NCBI GenBank assembly: GCA_963969345.1
Contig: OZ017770.1
Coordinates: 1,063,246-1,127,245 of the forward strand
Direction of reading: 5' to 3'
DNA from: Turbatrix aceti
Taxonomy: Eukaryota > Nematoda > Chromadorea > Rhabditida > Panagrolaimidae
DNA: 64,000 nt
The translations under genes and the position numbers were made by a program. The notes below the pieces were generated by a model. It saw only the letters and a list, made by a program, of their open reading frames with translations, searched no databases and was not told the origin of the DNA. Positions 13,001-25,203 of the stretch are shown piece by piece. The stretch's first letter is position 1. Every line of letters starts with the position of its first letter.

Positions 13001-13888
13001 CACCCATTGGATAGAAAAAGGCATCTCGACTGCATCAAACGTTTCAGACTTAATGACTAAGTAACATTATTCAATAGAAAGCTGTACAGTCCTTAATTTG
13101 AGCAGTGGGTTAGTGGCATTTGATATATCAATGTAATAATAATTCTCAACGTTCCGTAAATGAAATTATAAACATATTTTCATTCCATGGATAGTTGCGC
13201 ATTTTTTTATGAAGTGTAAATGCACAGGTGCGTGAAAGGAAAGAAAAACAAACTAACAATTAATGGATGCCTTACCATGCCGCATGATCGTATCCCATTG
13301 ACTGCGATGCAATGCATATCAGAAAAGCTAATTAATTACAAGTACATCTAGAGTCCTTGCCGTACTTCCTATCCCGAATATTGCTTTATATCACTCCAAA
13401 GCGTGCAAGTAAAAATCTGTTTTTACGTTAAATAAAATCCTATTTTTTTGACAATCATTGTGATAAGCTTATTTTCCTGCTTCTTCCGAATTGCAATCCA
13501 CAAATAAATACAAACCCTCAAAAAGAATTTGTAAGCAGCATAGTGACACTATGCGTCAACGCTTGGTCTTCTCACAACGAAAAAAAGAGCGTTTTCTGAG
13601 TTGGCGATTTACTGTTCACAAATACATTTCCCTTTGCAAAGAAAAGCTACGTGGATTTGCCCTGTTAAGACTTCTATAGCTTTATAACGTTATCTTATTG
13701 ATTCAAGTTGATGCAGCACATTTTTTGAGTTAAAGGAGTGCATTCGGAGACGTACTCTGACCGCGATTGATGCGCAGACTGATCGCGTTGTGAATATGAC
13801 GTGTCTTTTTTTTGTGACTGTTGCGTTTTTTTTCAATCTTTTCTAAGCTTTATTCGTTTTAGGGTAGCGAACTCAAAGTTCTACTCGG
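10065..13888. other. long gene-free AT-rich region
   Basis: I find no exon with splice support in 3.8 kb. Open frames at 10521-10841 and 12294-12850 have no recognisable domain and overlap frames on the other strand. The last 150 bp are less AT-rich and form the presumed promoter of COPB2. Confidence 0.55.
13797..13804 (+). promoter_or_regulatory. TGACGTGT box upstream of COPB2
   Basis: TGACGTG is the core of the unfolded-protein-response element bound by XBP1/ATF6-type bZIP factors, and it lies about 85 bp before the COPB2 start codon. COPI genes are known UPR/secretory-load targets in animals. A single 7-mer could occur by chance, so this is suggestive only. Confidence 0.3.
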
Positions 13889-16800
13889 ATGAAGTTGGAA
13901 GTCAATCGCAAACTCATTGCTCGGTCCGACCGTGTCAAGTCAACCGACTTGCATCCCACCGAGCCATGGATTCTCGTTTCTCTCTACAACGGCAACCTTC
14001 ACATCTGGAATTATGAGAATCAACAGTTGGTAAAGTCGTTTGAGGTTTGCGAACTGCCTGTTCGTGCGGCAAAATTTATCGCCAGAAAGAGCTGGATTAT
14101 CACTGGCTCAGACGACATGCAGATTCGTATTTTTAACTACAACACGATGGAACGCGTTCACCAGTTTGAAGCTCATTCAGATTACCTTCGCTCAATTGCC
14201 GTGCATCCAACGCTTCCATTCGTAGTCACCAGCAGTGATGACATGCTTGTCAAGCTCTGGGATTGGGATAACAAATGGACGCTCAAGAAAACATTCGAGG
14301 GTAAGTTTTTATGACACAGTTTTTGTAAAAAATGATTATCAACGTGTTTTTCCAGGTCACACCCACTACGTCATGCAAGTTGTTTTTAATCCAAAGGACA
14401 ACAATACTTTTGCCACAGCTTCGCTTGACAAGACGATCAAGGTCTGGCAGTTTGGCAGCACGCAGCCGAATTTCACCCTCGAAGGCCACGACAAGGGCGT
14501 CAACTGCATTGATTATTACCATGGCGGCGACAAGCCTTACCTTATCTCGGGCGCTGACGACCGACTCGTCAAGATTTGGGATTACCAGAACAAGACCTGC
14601 GTTGCTACCCTGGACGGTCATGCTCATAATGTGTCAGCCGTCTGCTTCCATCCTGAGCTTCCAATCATCGTTACCGGCTCTGAGGACTCGACCGTTCGTC
14701 TGTGGCATTCCAACACATATCGGTAATTTTTTATTTTTTTTTATCAACTTATCGTTATTATTTTTTAGCCTTGAAACCACACTCAACTACGGATTGGAGC
14801 GTGCCTGGTGCATATCGGCACTCAAGGGCTCAAACACGATTGCAATTGGCTACGATGATGGATCGGTCACTATCAAATTGGGTCGCGAAGAGCCAGCCGT
14901 TTCCATGGACTCTTCCGGCAAGATTCTCTGGGCCAAACATTCTGAAATCCAGCAAGCCAACCTCAAGACTCTCGATCAACCGACGATTGACGCTCTGCCT
15001 GACGGCGAACGCATTGCCCTGAGCGTCAAGGATGCTGCGGCATGCGAAATCTATCCCCAAACCCTGCAGCACTCATCAAACGGTCGCTATGTCGTGGCCT
15101 GCGGTGATGGCGAGTACATTGTCTACACTGCCATGGCTCTTCGCAACAAGGCTTTTGGATCTGGACTTGACTTTGTCTGGAGCGTGGACCCCAGCATGTA
15201 TGCTGTTCGTGAAAGCTCGACCTCTATTTCTATTTCTAAGAACTTCAAGGAGATTGTCAAATTCAAGCCTGACATTATTGCTGCCGGCATCAGCGGTGGA
15301 CCTTTTCTTGCCGTCTGGGCAGCTTCTTTGCTCTGTTTCTACGACTGGGAGACACAGAAGATGATTCGCCGCATCGAAATCAACGCTAAGGGTGTCTACT
15401 GGAACGAAGCGGCTGAGCTAGTTGCAATTACCGGCGATAACAACTTTTACATTCTCAAATACACTGCCAGTGCCGTTGAAAACGCAACCGAGGCTGACGA
15501 TACTGAAGATGGTATTCTGGATGCTTTCGAAGTCGTCGGCGAGCACGCAGAGGAAGTCAAGACCGGTCTCTGGGTCGGTGACTGCTTTATCTTCACGACT
15601 GCAACCAACCGCATCAACTACTACGTTGGCGGTGAAATTGTGACAATTGCGCATTCCTTCCGGCCTCTTTACCTCTTGGGCTACATCCACAAAGACAACA
15701 GAATCTACCTCTGCGACAAGGATCACAATGTTGTGTCCTACAAGTTGCTTCTATCGGTGCTCGAGTATCAAACTGCGGTTATGCGACGAGATTTTGGAGC
15801 TGCCGATGCTCTCCTCGAGAAGATTCCCCGTGATCAAAGAACTCGTGTAGCACACTTCCTGGAGAAGCAAGGCTTTCGTCGACAGGCTCTGGCTGTCAGT
15901 CAGGATCCCGATCATCGCTTCGAGCTTGCTGTCAACCTTGGTGACCTCGACGTGGCTTACCAGATTGCTCTGGAGGCTCAGTCCGAAGACAAGTGGAAGC
16001 AGCTTTCTCATGCTGCCAACCTCCGAAGCAACTTGGATATGGCTATTAAGTGTATGTACCGCGCCAAGGACTACGGCGGTCTCTTGACGCTGTCGACGGC
16101 TGCTGGCTCGGCTGCTCTGGTGAATAAGCTTGCCGAGGAGACCAACGACGCAACCGCTGAGAACACAGCTTTCGTTGCCAACTTGCTTCTCGGTAACTTG
16201 GATGAGTGTCTGCGCATTCTTGTTCGCAGTAATCGATTGCCTGAAGCAGCATTCTTTGCGCACACCTACTTGCCCAGTCAGGTACCTGCTATCGTTACCC
16301 AGTGGCGGGAGAAGACTCTTAAAAGCCTAACCACGTTGGGACAGAAGGTTAGTTTTATACCGCTTTTTATCGTGCAACTCACATTTTTTTCAGAACGTGG
16401 GAGAAAGCATAGCCGATCCTCAGACGTACGAAAATCTCTTCCCCGGCTATAATGAATCTTTGAAAACCGAAAGTTTTGCAAGAGAGTTGAATCAGATCCG
16501 CATTCCCGCGGAGCGAAGCGTTCCTTCAAACGCGGAACGTTCTCTGATCGCCGAGATGGAGGCAGCAGAGAAATCTGGTGCTCTGGTTTTTGACGACGAA
16601 GGCAACGCTCATCTTCGCGGCACGGACAACCAGCGTCCGATTGTCGAGGAAGAATCCACCTTCTTGGCCAACGTAACAAACCTCGAGGCTCCACCTGCTC
16701 CCAGCAAAGCGAAATCACCATCACCCTTACCGACTCCTCAACCGCTCACCACAGCACACGTCGCTAACGATGATGATGGCGATGCCGAGCTTTCCGATTT

Positions 16801-17032
16801 CCAAGAAGACGTCAAAAACGAACCTTTTCCCGCAAAGCCAAATAATCATCCCAAATCTGCGGTGCGTAATTTTTTTCTTTCAAACGCTTATCAACGGAGT
16901 TTTTAGCCTATTCCGGACAGCGATGACGATGAATTTGTGGATCCTCCAGCCGACGTGCCTCACTCTACTGGTACACCGCAGCAGCAGAATGACATCAACC
17001 TTGATGATCTCGATTTCGATGATCAAGAATGA
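13889..17032 (+). CDS. COPB2: coatomer subunit beta' (COPB2, beta'-COP)
   Basis: Five exons: 13889-14300, 14356-14722, 14769-16347, 16394-16861 and 16907-17032, with short introns and consistent phases. The product of about 980 residues begins with an N-terminal WD40 propeller (RSDRVKS, then repeats with [19 protein letters not shown] and [16 protein letters not shown]), followed by a second propeller and the alpha-solenoid ([26 protein letters not shown]). The C-terminal tail is acidic, ending in a DLDFDD-type segment like vertebrate beta'-COP. It is the cage subunit of COPI vesicles and its propellers bind KKxx sorting signals for Golgi-to-ER retrieval. The start at 13889 matches the conserved N-terminus apart from a few residues. 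A TTTTAG acceptor-like site lies 28 bp before the ATG, which could be a 5'-UTR or trans-splice site. Confidence 0.97.
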
Positions 17033-18251
17033 CAACTAGTCGATCAATCTGCTAATTCTTCTTCGGGCACCGAATGAGACGACATCAGAATCAAGATTCA
17101 TTAGTCTTCTCACTGTTTTTCTCTTTCCCTACTTTCCCTTAGCATACTCGAAAACACGCACACAAACACCTGTAGATGCATGCTCGTCGCCTGAATAAGT
17201 GGGTAGGTTGGTCGATATGAATATGCATGTTGATCTGATTCTTTGCTGGCTGTTATGAACAAGGCAGTTTTCAAATTTACTCAAAAGTTTCAAACTATAA
17301 CCCCAACAATTTCAATCTATGCGAAGTTTAACACTTTCTAACTTCAGGTGTGGTGCCGGCGTTCCTCTAACTTATCTGCGGTATTTTTGTGAAAAATTTT
17401 GTTTTATTTATCTTCCTAAATATTATGCTCTTTCTCCTTCCCGTAAGACAGTGTACTGCGCCCCGAATCACGACAGTCACTGTTTTCAATTGTGCCCTTA
17501 CTGAATTTATTAAAAATATTGTTTTGGTCGATTAAATGGTATAATTATGTGTTGCACACCTGACGGAAGTTGAAAAAGCTAGATTTGTCTTACAGTCGAC
17601 ATAAAAATGTTTGCATAAAAATCGCTGCTTACTGGATTTCATTGCAAAAAATACAGTTAATAGCAGCATTTAGCACGATCATACTCTGGGAATGACGCCC
17701 TTCGCTGAGTATACGGACACCTTTGGGGTATCCAGCGATTTTACCCTTCCTCTGATGCCTTACAGACACCCTGAACCGGGTAAGACAAAAAAAAGCGTGC
17801 GTTGTTTCATCAAAAAATTAATTATGCGATCAATAGGGGATACAAAACCAGGATCTTTGATATATTTGAATTATTCCTCTTCTGGAATTCAAATAATATC
17901 AACGTCAAAAGCACATCTGCCAATAAATACACTCGTAATATTCAGAATTCTGAAATGAATTTAAAAATCGGGATACGACTTTACGTCGCTTTGTTCCTTA
18001 TGTTAGATTTTTTATAAATAAATTTTCAAATTCATTACATCTATTTTTACATGCCAGCGTCTGTTATAATAAAAGAGAACACTTTGCGCGCACACTGTTC
18101 CCTCGAAATTGAATTTATTTATCATTCATTTGCTTGCGTTGCTTTCCCACGTGTCAAGAGTTGTTCGTTGAACATTACTTTATCACCGCTTTTCGCTGTT
18201 ACAATCGATTACGCCTATTGCTAGGCATTGATGTACAGCGAAATCAATGCC
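17033..18251. other. intergenic between COPB2 and TMEM87
   Basis: This contains the COPB2 3' UTR and the TMEM87 promoter. Short open frames at 17319-18017 have no domain and no splice partners. An ATG at 18231 is in frame with the chosen TMEM87 start. Confidence 0.5.
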
Positions 18252-20215
18252 ATGCATTCGTTGTTGCCGCTGTTATTATTATTTATACGCAGTGCGGCAG
18301 GAAACTTGCTTATTCCCGGAATTGTATCCCGTGATATAACAATTAAGAGAAATCAGGTAGGATTATCATTCTTCAACTCTTTTGTACTTGTTTAGCACAT
18401 TGCAGACTGAGGTTTATGGTTTCTTTCAATCTGCACTGAATGGCAGCGAAGTTGAAATTCGCATTGATTGTTTGCGTAACGTGCACGCTAACCTGACTGT
18501 TCAGTACGTCATCCGCTCTTCGCCATGTGCAAACGAATTTTTTGTCAAGCATCTTGCAAATGCGAATCTTCTTGAATTTTATTTTAACAACGAGGACAAG
18601 ATTCCTGCAGGCTTTAGTTATCCCTCAATTTACTACTATCGTTCCAATCCCGTCACCGTGGATTGTTCGACAAACAACGGCGCAGATGTGTTCTCGACAT
18701 ACGTAAATGAAGTATTACTGAAACTCACAAATGTAACTCCAGTTCGAACGGTATGTCGTAATTTTTATAGCGTTGATAACGTCCAACCAATGGTTTTACA
18801 GAAGCGGAAGGCGATGCTCAACGGCAATACCATTGATGGCGGCGCGTCAAATCAGCTGACGTACGTTAAACCAGATTGAAAAGTTTTATAAAACAATTTT
18901 TTTAGAACCTTCCACCCTCTGACTATACTACCGATCGACGCGATGTACTGCTTGATTGTGAAAATTTCCTACGCAGGTGGAGATCAGCAGTCGAGTCAGG
19001 GCTTCCCAATTACCCTTGCTGCCCAGTGGCGCGGTCCTCACGGCTTCCTCAGTGCCATTGACTATCCTCTTTATCACTTTTACGCTTTTATGAGTGCGTT
19101 CTACATTATATTGGCATTGATCTGGCTCATTGTTTGCTTCCGGCACTACAAGGATCTTCTCAGGATTCAATTCTGGATTGGTGAGTTTTATGAATCATCG
19201 AGCTTGCTTCATAACTTTTTTTCAGGCGCCGTGATTATTGTCGGCATGGTTGAAAAAGCCGTCTTTTACTCCGAGTACGCCAACATGAACGAAACGGGCG
19301 TCTCCATCGAAGGCCTAATCGAATTTGCCGAACTTGTGTCGTGCTTCAAGCGAACGATGGCTCATGTGCTCATAATCATCGTCTCGGTTGGCTACGGCGT
19401 TGTCAAACCACGACTTGGTCAAACGGTGAACCAGGTGGCTGCTTGTGGTTTTATCTACTTTGTCTTCTGCACCATTGAGGGTTTTACACGGGTATCGACG
19501 TCTTCCACCGAGAGTATCCAGGAAAAACAGGTAGCCAAGATTCCTCTCATTGCTCTTGAAATCGGCATCGCATACTGGATCTTCTCGTCACTCGTCACTA
19601 CGATGCGTGCACTTCGCGTTCGACGCAATGAAGTCAAGCTTGTACTGTACACACATTTTACCAACGTTCTTATTGTATCTGTCATCATCGCTCTCATCTA
19701 CATGTCATGGTCAATCTACATTCACTGCTTCCAGGCTTGTCTCTTTGATTTTAAGCAATTGTAAGTTTTGTTTATTTTTAGTGCTTTTATGAGCAAAAAT
19801 CATTACAGGTGGATTGACACCGCTTTTTGGCACGTATATTTCTGCTTTATTCTGGTTTCGGTTATGTATCTTTGGCGTCCGGCGAACAACAATCAACGCT
19901 ATGCGTTCACACCACTGCTCGACAATTCTGAAGACGAAAATGATGACGATGAACTGTTTAACAGCCGAACTCCCATGTACGAGCTTGTCAAGCAGAGACA
20001 AACTGAGACGACTTCTGTTTCTCCGAAACCGTCCAGAAATGACAAAATCGATGTAAGTGTTCTTTTTTGAGTTCTCAAAGTTTGATTATAGGTTTTATTT
20101 ACAGGAGGATTTAAAATGGATCGAGTCAAACATTCCAACATCTCTGGCTGATGCTCTGATTGACGAAGACGAAGAAGCGGAATTCCGGGAGCTGGAGGCG
20201 TCAAAGATGCTTTAA
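18252..20215 (+). CDS. TMEM87: TMEM87-family seven-pass Golgi membrane protein
   Basis: Exon 1 (18252-18356) gives a signal peptide rich in Leu. The next exons carry a luminal beta-rich domain of the GOLD/GOST type with several N-glycosylation sequons and paired cysteines. The last exons carry seven membrane helices. Hallmarks are RGPHGFLSA before TM1, RIQFWIG, EKAVFYSEY, a KRTMAH segment, VSVGYGVVKPRLG and LWRPANNNQRYAF, all matching vertebrate TMEM87A/B, then EDLKWIESNIP in the cytosolic tail. TAA is at 20213-20215. The start at 18252 gives a cleaner signal peptide than the in-frame ATG at 18231. TMEM87 proteins sit in the Golgi; TMEM87A has been linked to mechanosensation and Golgi ion homeostasis. 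The tail is acidic (SEDENDDDE). Family assignment is secure; which paralogue it equals is not meaningful here. Confidence 0.95.
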
Positions 20216-21615
20216 CAAATTTGGTGTTCAAACATGGTTTTCTCAGCGCACTAATATTATTGACAATATTTATTTACGATAACAGATCCTATTCCTCTTG
20301 CGATACTTGTGTGCTACTTATTATGAGGTATGTAAAAAATAAATGTCTTCGGATCTCACAGCTGGCTGCTTACGCGGAGCCGTCAATCCGGGGTTGCGTG
20401 CATGCACAACTTACAATACTGCGTTCGCACTTTCATGTCTTTGTTATGTTCCGCGGAAGAAAAAAGCAACGGTGCAAATTGTCGGATTTAAGGACTGCTT
20501 TCATGTCCGTGTCCCTGCTAAGTGATTGGGGTGCAACCCTGGTCTAATGTCTAATTACTGTTTCGGCACACCTGTGGAGACATTTTTTAACGGACTACCT
20601 GGTTTGGGGTGTGTTAATGAAAGGGCATGGTCGCTGTTGTTTTTCGGGTTTAGCATGTGATGTCATAGCGGCATCAATGTTTTCTGCTTACTTTGCTTGA
20701 CGTAATATTAACTAGTTGCCGGTAAACAATACTTTTTGAGAATTACTGGCACAATCTTGTGTCTTGTCGTCAAAAAAATGTCGGCAACCTCCAAGATTTG
20801 TGTCAATCACCGCGTGTGTTGCTAAAATATTTGGCTAATTTATAGCCCTAAAACATTTGTCATTATTGAAAATTTTGATTTGAAAGCAACTGGTCTTTTG
20901 CTTACGGTAGAGGCGTATTAAAAATATTTTTTTCTCTCTCAAAACAAATTCTTGGCGTTTATTATTACAATAAAGGCGTCGCTCTTCTCCCGCATTTTAT
21001 TGTTTACAACGATTTGATTACACACGATTTGCGCAATCCTCTTTAAATATAATGTTTATATCAAACTTGGCAAGAAGGCGATGGAATCTGCCAAAACAAG
21101 CTTGACAATTGTTTGTTTATTTAATCGAAGAAACGAATGAAGAATGGCAATTTTAGAAGGAAAAATGATTCTTTGCTTACATCGAATCAAGGTCACCGCA
21201 ATGTCACAGCCGCTACCACCAAAAAAAGTTTGGTGTTTGTCGCGGGGTTATTAAAGTACAAAAAAAGCACCGCATCCACCTGACTTTTGAGTCGGCACAC
21301 AGCCCTATGGTGGTGGCCTTTTGAGCAGGAGGCAATGGCCGCTCTGGATCTGCGGATCAGTGGACTGTCCACCAGGCGTCCGAGGCTAGAGGTGCGCTAA
21401 TCCCGTTTGGACATATCAAATTTTGATACTTTGAGGTGCAAAGCCGCTTTTGCAAAGGCCTGGCTATCTGACATAAATTACTAATATTTTATTATTGGAA
21501 TTTCAGTGTGACATTACGGTACATGACATTTTTCATATGAGTGGTGTGCGACAAAGAAATCAAGGAATTATAAACCGTTTGAACGCGTTTTAACGTGAAA
21601 AAAAAGATGCGTTTC
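20216..21615. other. intergenic, TMEM87 3' end to FoxG 3' end
   Basis: An AATAAA at 20338-20343 fits the TMEM87 polyadenylation signal. Beyond it, 20345-20560 and about 21285-21410 are noticeably richer in G and C than their surroundings but have no convincing coding frame. The second island lies about 200 bp beyond the FoxG stop codon and may be part of that gene's 3' UTR or a noncoding RNA. Confidence 0.5.
20338..20343 (+). promoter_or_regulatory. poly(A) signal AATAAA
   Basis: This perfect hexamer lies about 120 bp after the TMEM87 stop codon, a normal distance for 3' end formation. Confidence 0.55.
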
Positions 21616-22907
<1,292 letters not shown>

Positions 22908-25203
22908 TGAAATGCACCAAATTGGAACACAGAGATGCCTGAGGCTTGTGCTAAAACAAAAACAAGAATAACAATTGTATCCCACAAATGCACGAATGAT
23001 GACAAGCGACAACAAAAAACATTAAATAAAAAACATTAAACAACCGTAGTTAACCGAGAGCGTTTTCTAACATCCATCGTCAAACCAAGTGTCTGTCAAA
23101 TAAATACATTCAAGTACATAAAATATTTTATATTTTAAAAAGAGGGGCGGGACAATGTATTTAGTTTCGAGGTGGTTTAGTAGGCTAAAATATACGCTAT
23201 TGTATGAACACAAGCAACAAGTTTGTGAGACGTTGGTTTTTGACTTGAAGTTGCAGGCGGAGTCTGTAAGAGACCTCCGCCAGCCAATTGACATCCCTCA
23301 CTTTCACCCCCTTTGCTACAGTATCTTCTCTTAGTGTCAGAAAAGACCTTGATGAGGGGCTGTGACTTGTCCAAGTGGTATGTCAGGCGATGACAGTGGA
23401 ATCAAAAGACGACTCAACTTATCCAGTACTGGTACGTTCTCAATCAGAACAGGTGAATTGAACACCTGTTGAGCGACGGAAGCTTACCTTTTGGAAACAT
23501 TCAACCACTAATCGGCAAACAATAAGTATATCAATTGCAGACAGGATGCGTATTGGTGCCATGAATGGAAATTGGATTAGACAAAGGATCCCAGACGCGC
23601 GAAAAAATTGGGAGGCAACGAGGAAGGAAGTCGCACCTCTAATCTACCCCGGTGAGTAGATAAAGGCATGGCGCCGAAGCACTGGGAAAGCCAATTAATC
23701 TGACAAATTGAAAAAAAGGTGACGGGCATGGTAAAATTTGTCAGCTTCAATCATAAAAAAGTTTTTGTGCCAATTTACAGTAAGTTAGCTGATGAAATGT
23801 TAAACTGCCATTAAAAATGTTGCAATTTGATTAAGCACCTTGCAAAACAAGAATAATCAATCACAGCAGCGACAGGGGGCAGTTAGCGGTGGCTTTGTTG
23901 TGCGACTGGCAAAATGACACCAGAGATACGCGTCAAAAGCGACCACAATCCAGGGGAGGATGGACCACCGTCCAGGATGCGCATGTTGTTGCCGCTTAGC
24001 ATGAAAGCAAATCGCACAATTTAAAGATTAGATCCCTTAATCATGCAAGTCAATTTCTCTGTTTTTTTGCGCGCAGTAAAAAAGAAACTGACTTCATCAA
24101 CACATGCTGCGCAAGTCGGAAGCAACATTGTATCACATTTCTGCGAAAAGATAATCCAAAAATTTTTATCCGTTACATCACGAGACCACAAAAATGACAT
24201 TTGACTTTGAAACCATTAATAGAACCGAAAAAGGGTTTAACATGGCACAGGAACAAGCCATCACAAAACAACAGGAATATGCGGGGAGAGGCGCGAAGAA
24301 CTACTAACTGCTTCCTTTTACCTTAACCGCGTTCTCAAGCACCCCCATTCTTTGGTTGTATTGTAGCGACGCATGCAGGTATTTGGCAGCTTTGAGTTCA
24401 TAACCTTACCGAAATACTTTTCAATTGGTTTTGGGAGGGTGCTAAAATGCACTTACGACAACACTGCTTTTATCTATTATATGCAAGTCGGTAAGTCGCG
24501 AAAAAACAAAGATGTCACACATCCAAGTACCCCCAGTAGCATAGAACACGCACACGCAAACTCAATGCTGTCATTGTTGTAACCCTTATTGGTTATCGTA
24601 TGACACATTTTTAGCGAAACAACCGCCGTGAACTGACTTCCTTTTTCCTACGAAAATTCAACAAAAACTTTTGTATGTCGAGCTAGAAGTTTTTGTACAT
24701 ACACTCTCGTACGGGTCATAACACAAATTGCCGGACTTCGACCAATCGCAGTGCCGCATCGTGAAAGCCTTGAAAAAAAATAAATCGCTTTAAACATTTT
24801 ATATTTTTATTGTCTATTGGCAGACAGGGAAATTTTTTGCGCTTCAATGTCGGATAAGCGGGACACTTGACAAAAAATTTAGGCAATGCCATTTTGGGAT
24901 TTTAAATGTCATTTTTGGAGGTCAGTATGCAAAAAAATACAACAATCCGATTAGAATTTTGTTTAACAAGAGAGATGGTAACGGTAATATTTTTGTTTCA
25001 TTGTATGACCGCATTTTGACGATACTTAACAGTCAGCTCAAGCGATCCACTCTCTTAAAAGTAAAGACAATAATGTATGGCTGCAACAAAGTCTATAGCA
25101 ATTGTGAAACAACATCGAGAGATCTCTCAAAAGGTTTCGTTTATTCTTTCGATGCAAAACACAAATGAGCAATTAAAAAAGCATCGTAACAACAGGTAAC
25201 ATA
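22908..25203. other. FoxG upstream region, no gene seen
   Basis: This 2.3 kb lies between the FoxG start and the laminin 3' end, and both genes point left, so it holds FoxG's upstream regulatory DNA. Parts (23230-23700) are less AT-rich than other spacers. A 37-codon plus-strand frame from 23546 that ends at a GTGAGT donor-like site was noted but cannot be connected to anything. Confidence 0.5.
23448..23470. repeat. inverted repeat of paired E-boxes
   Basis: The arms AACAGGTG and CACCTGTT are perfect 8-bp inverted copies separated by AATTGAA. Each arm contains CAGGTG/CACCTG, the E2-box bound by Snail/ZEB-type zinc fingers and some bHLH factors. It lies about 540 bp upstream of the FoxG start codon, so it may be a cis-element of that gene. 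Confidence 0.4.

Noticed and set aside
23546..23660. 37-codon plus-strand frame ending at a GTGAGT donor-like site
   Set aside because: It has a plausible ATG and donor but no matching downstream exon was found; probably chance in the FoxG upstream region.
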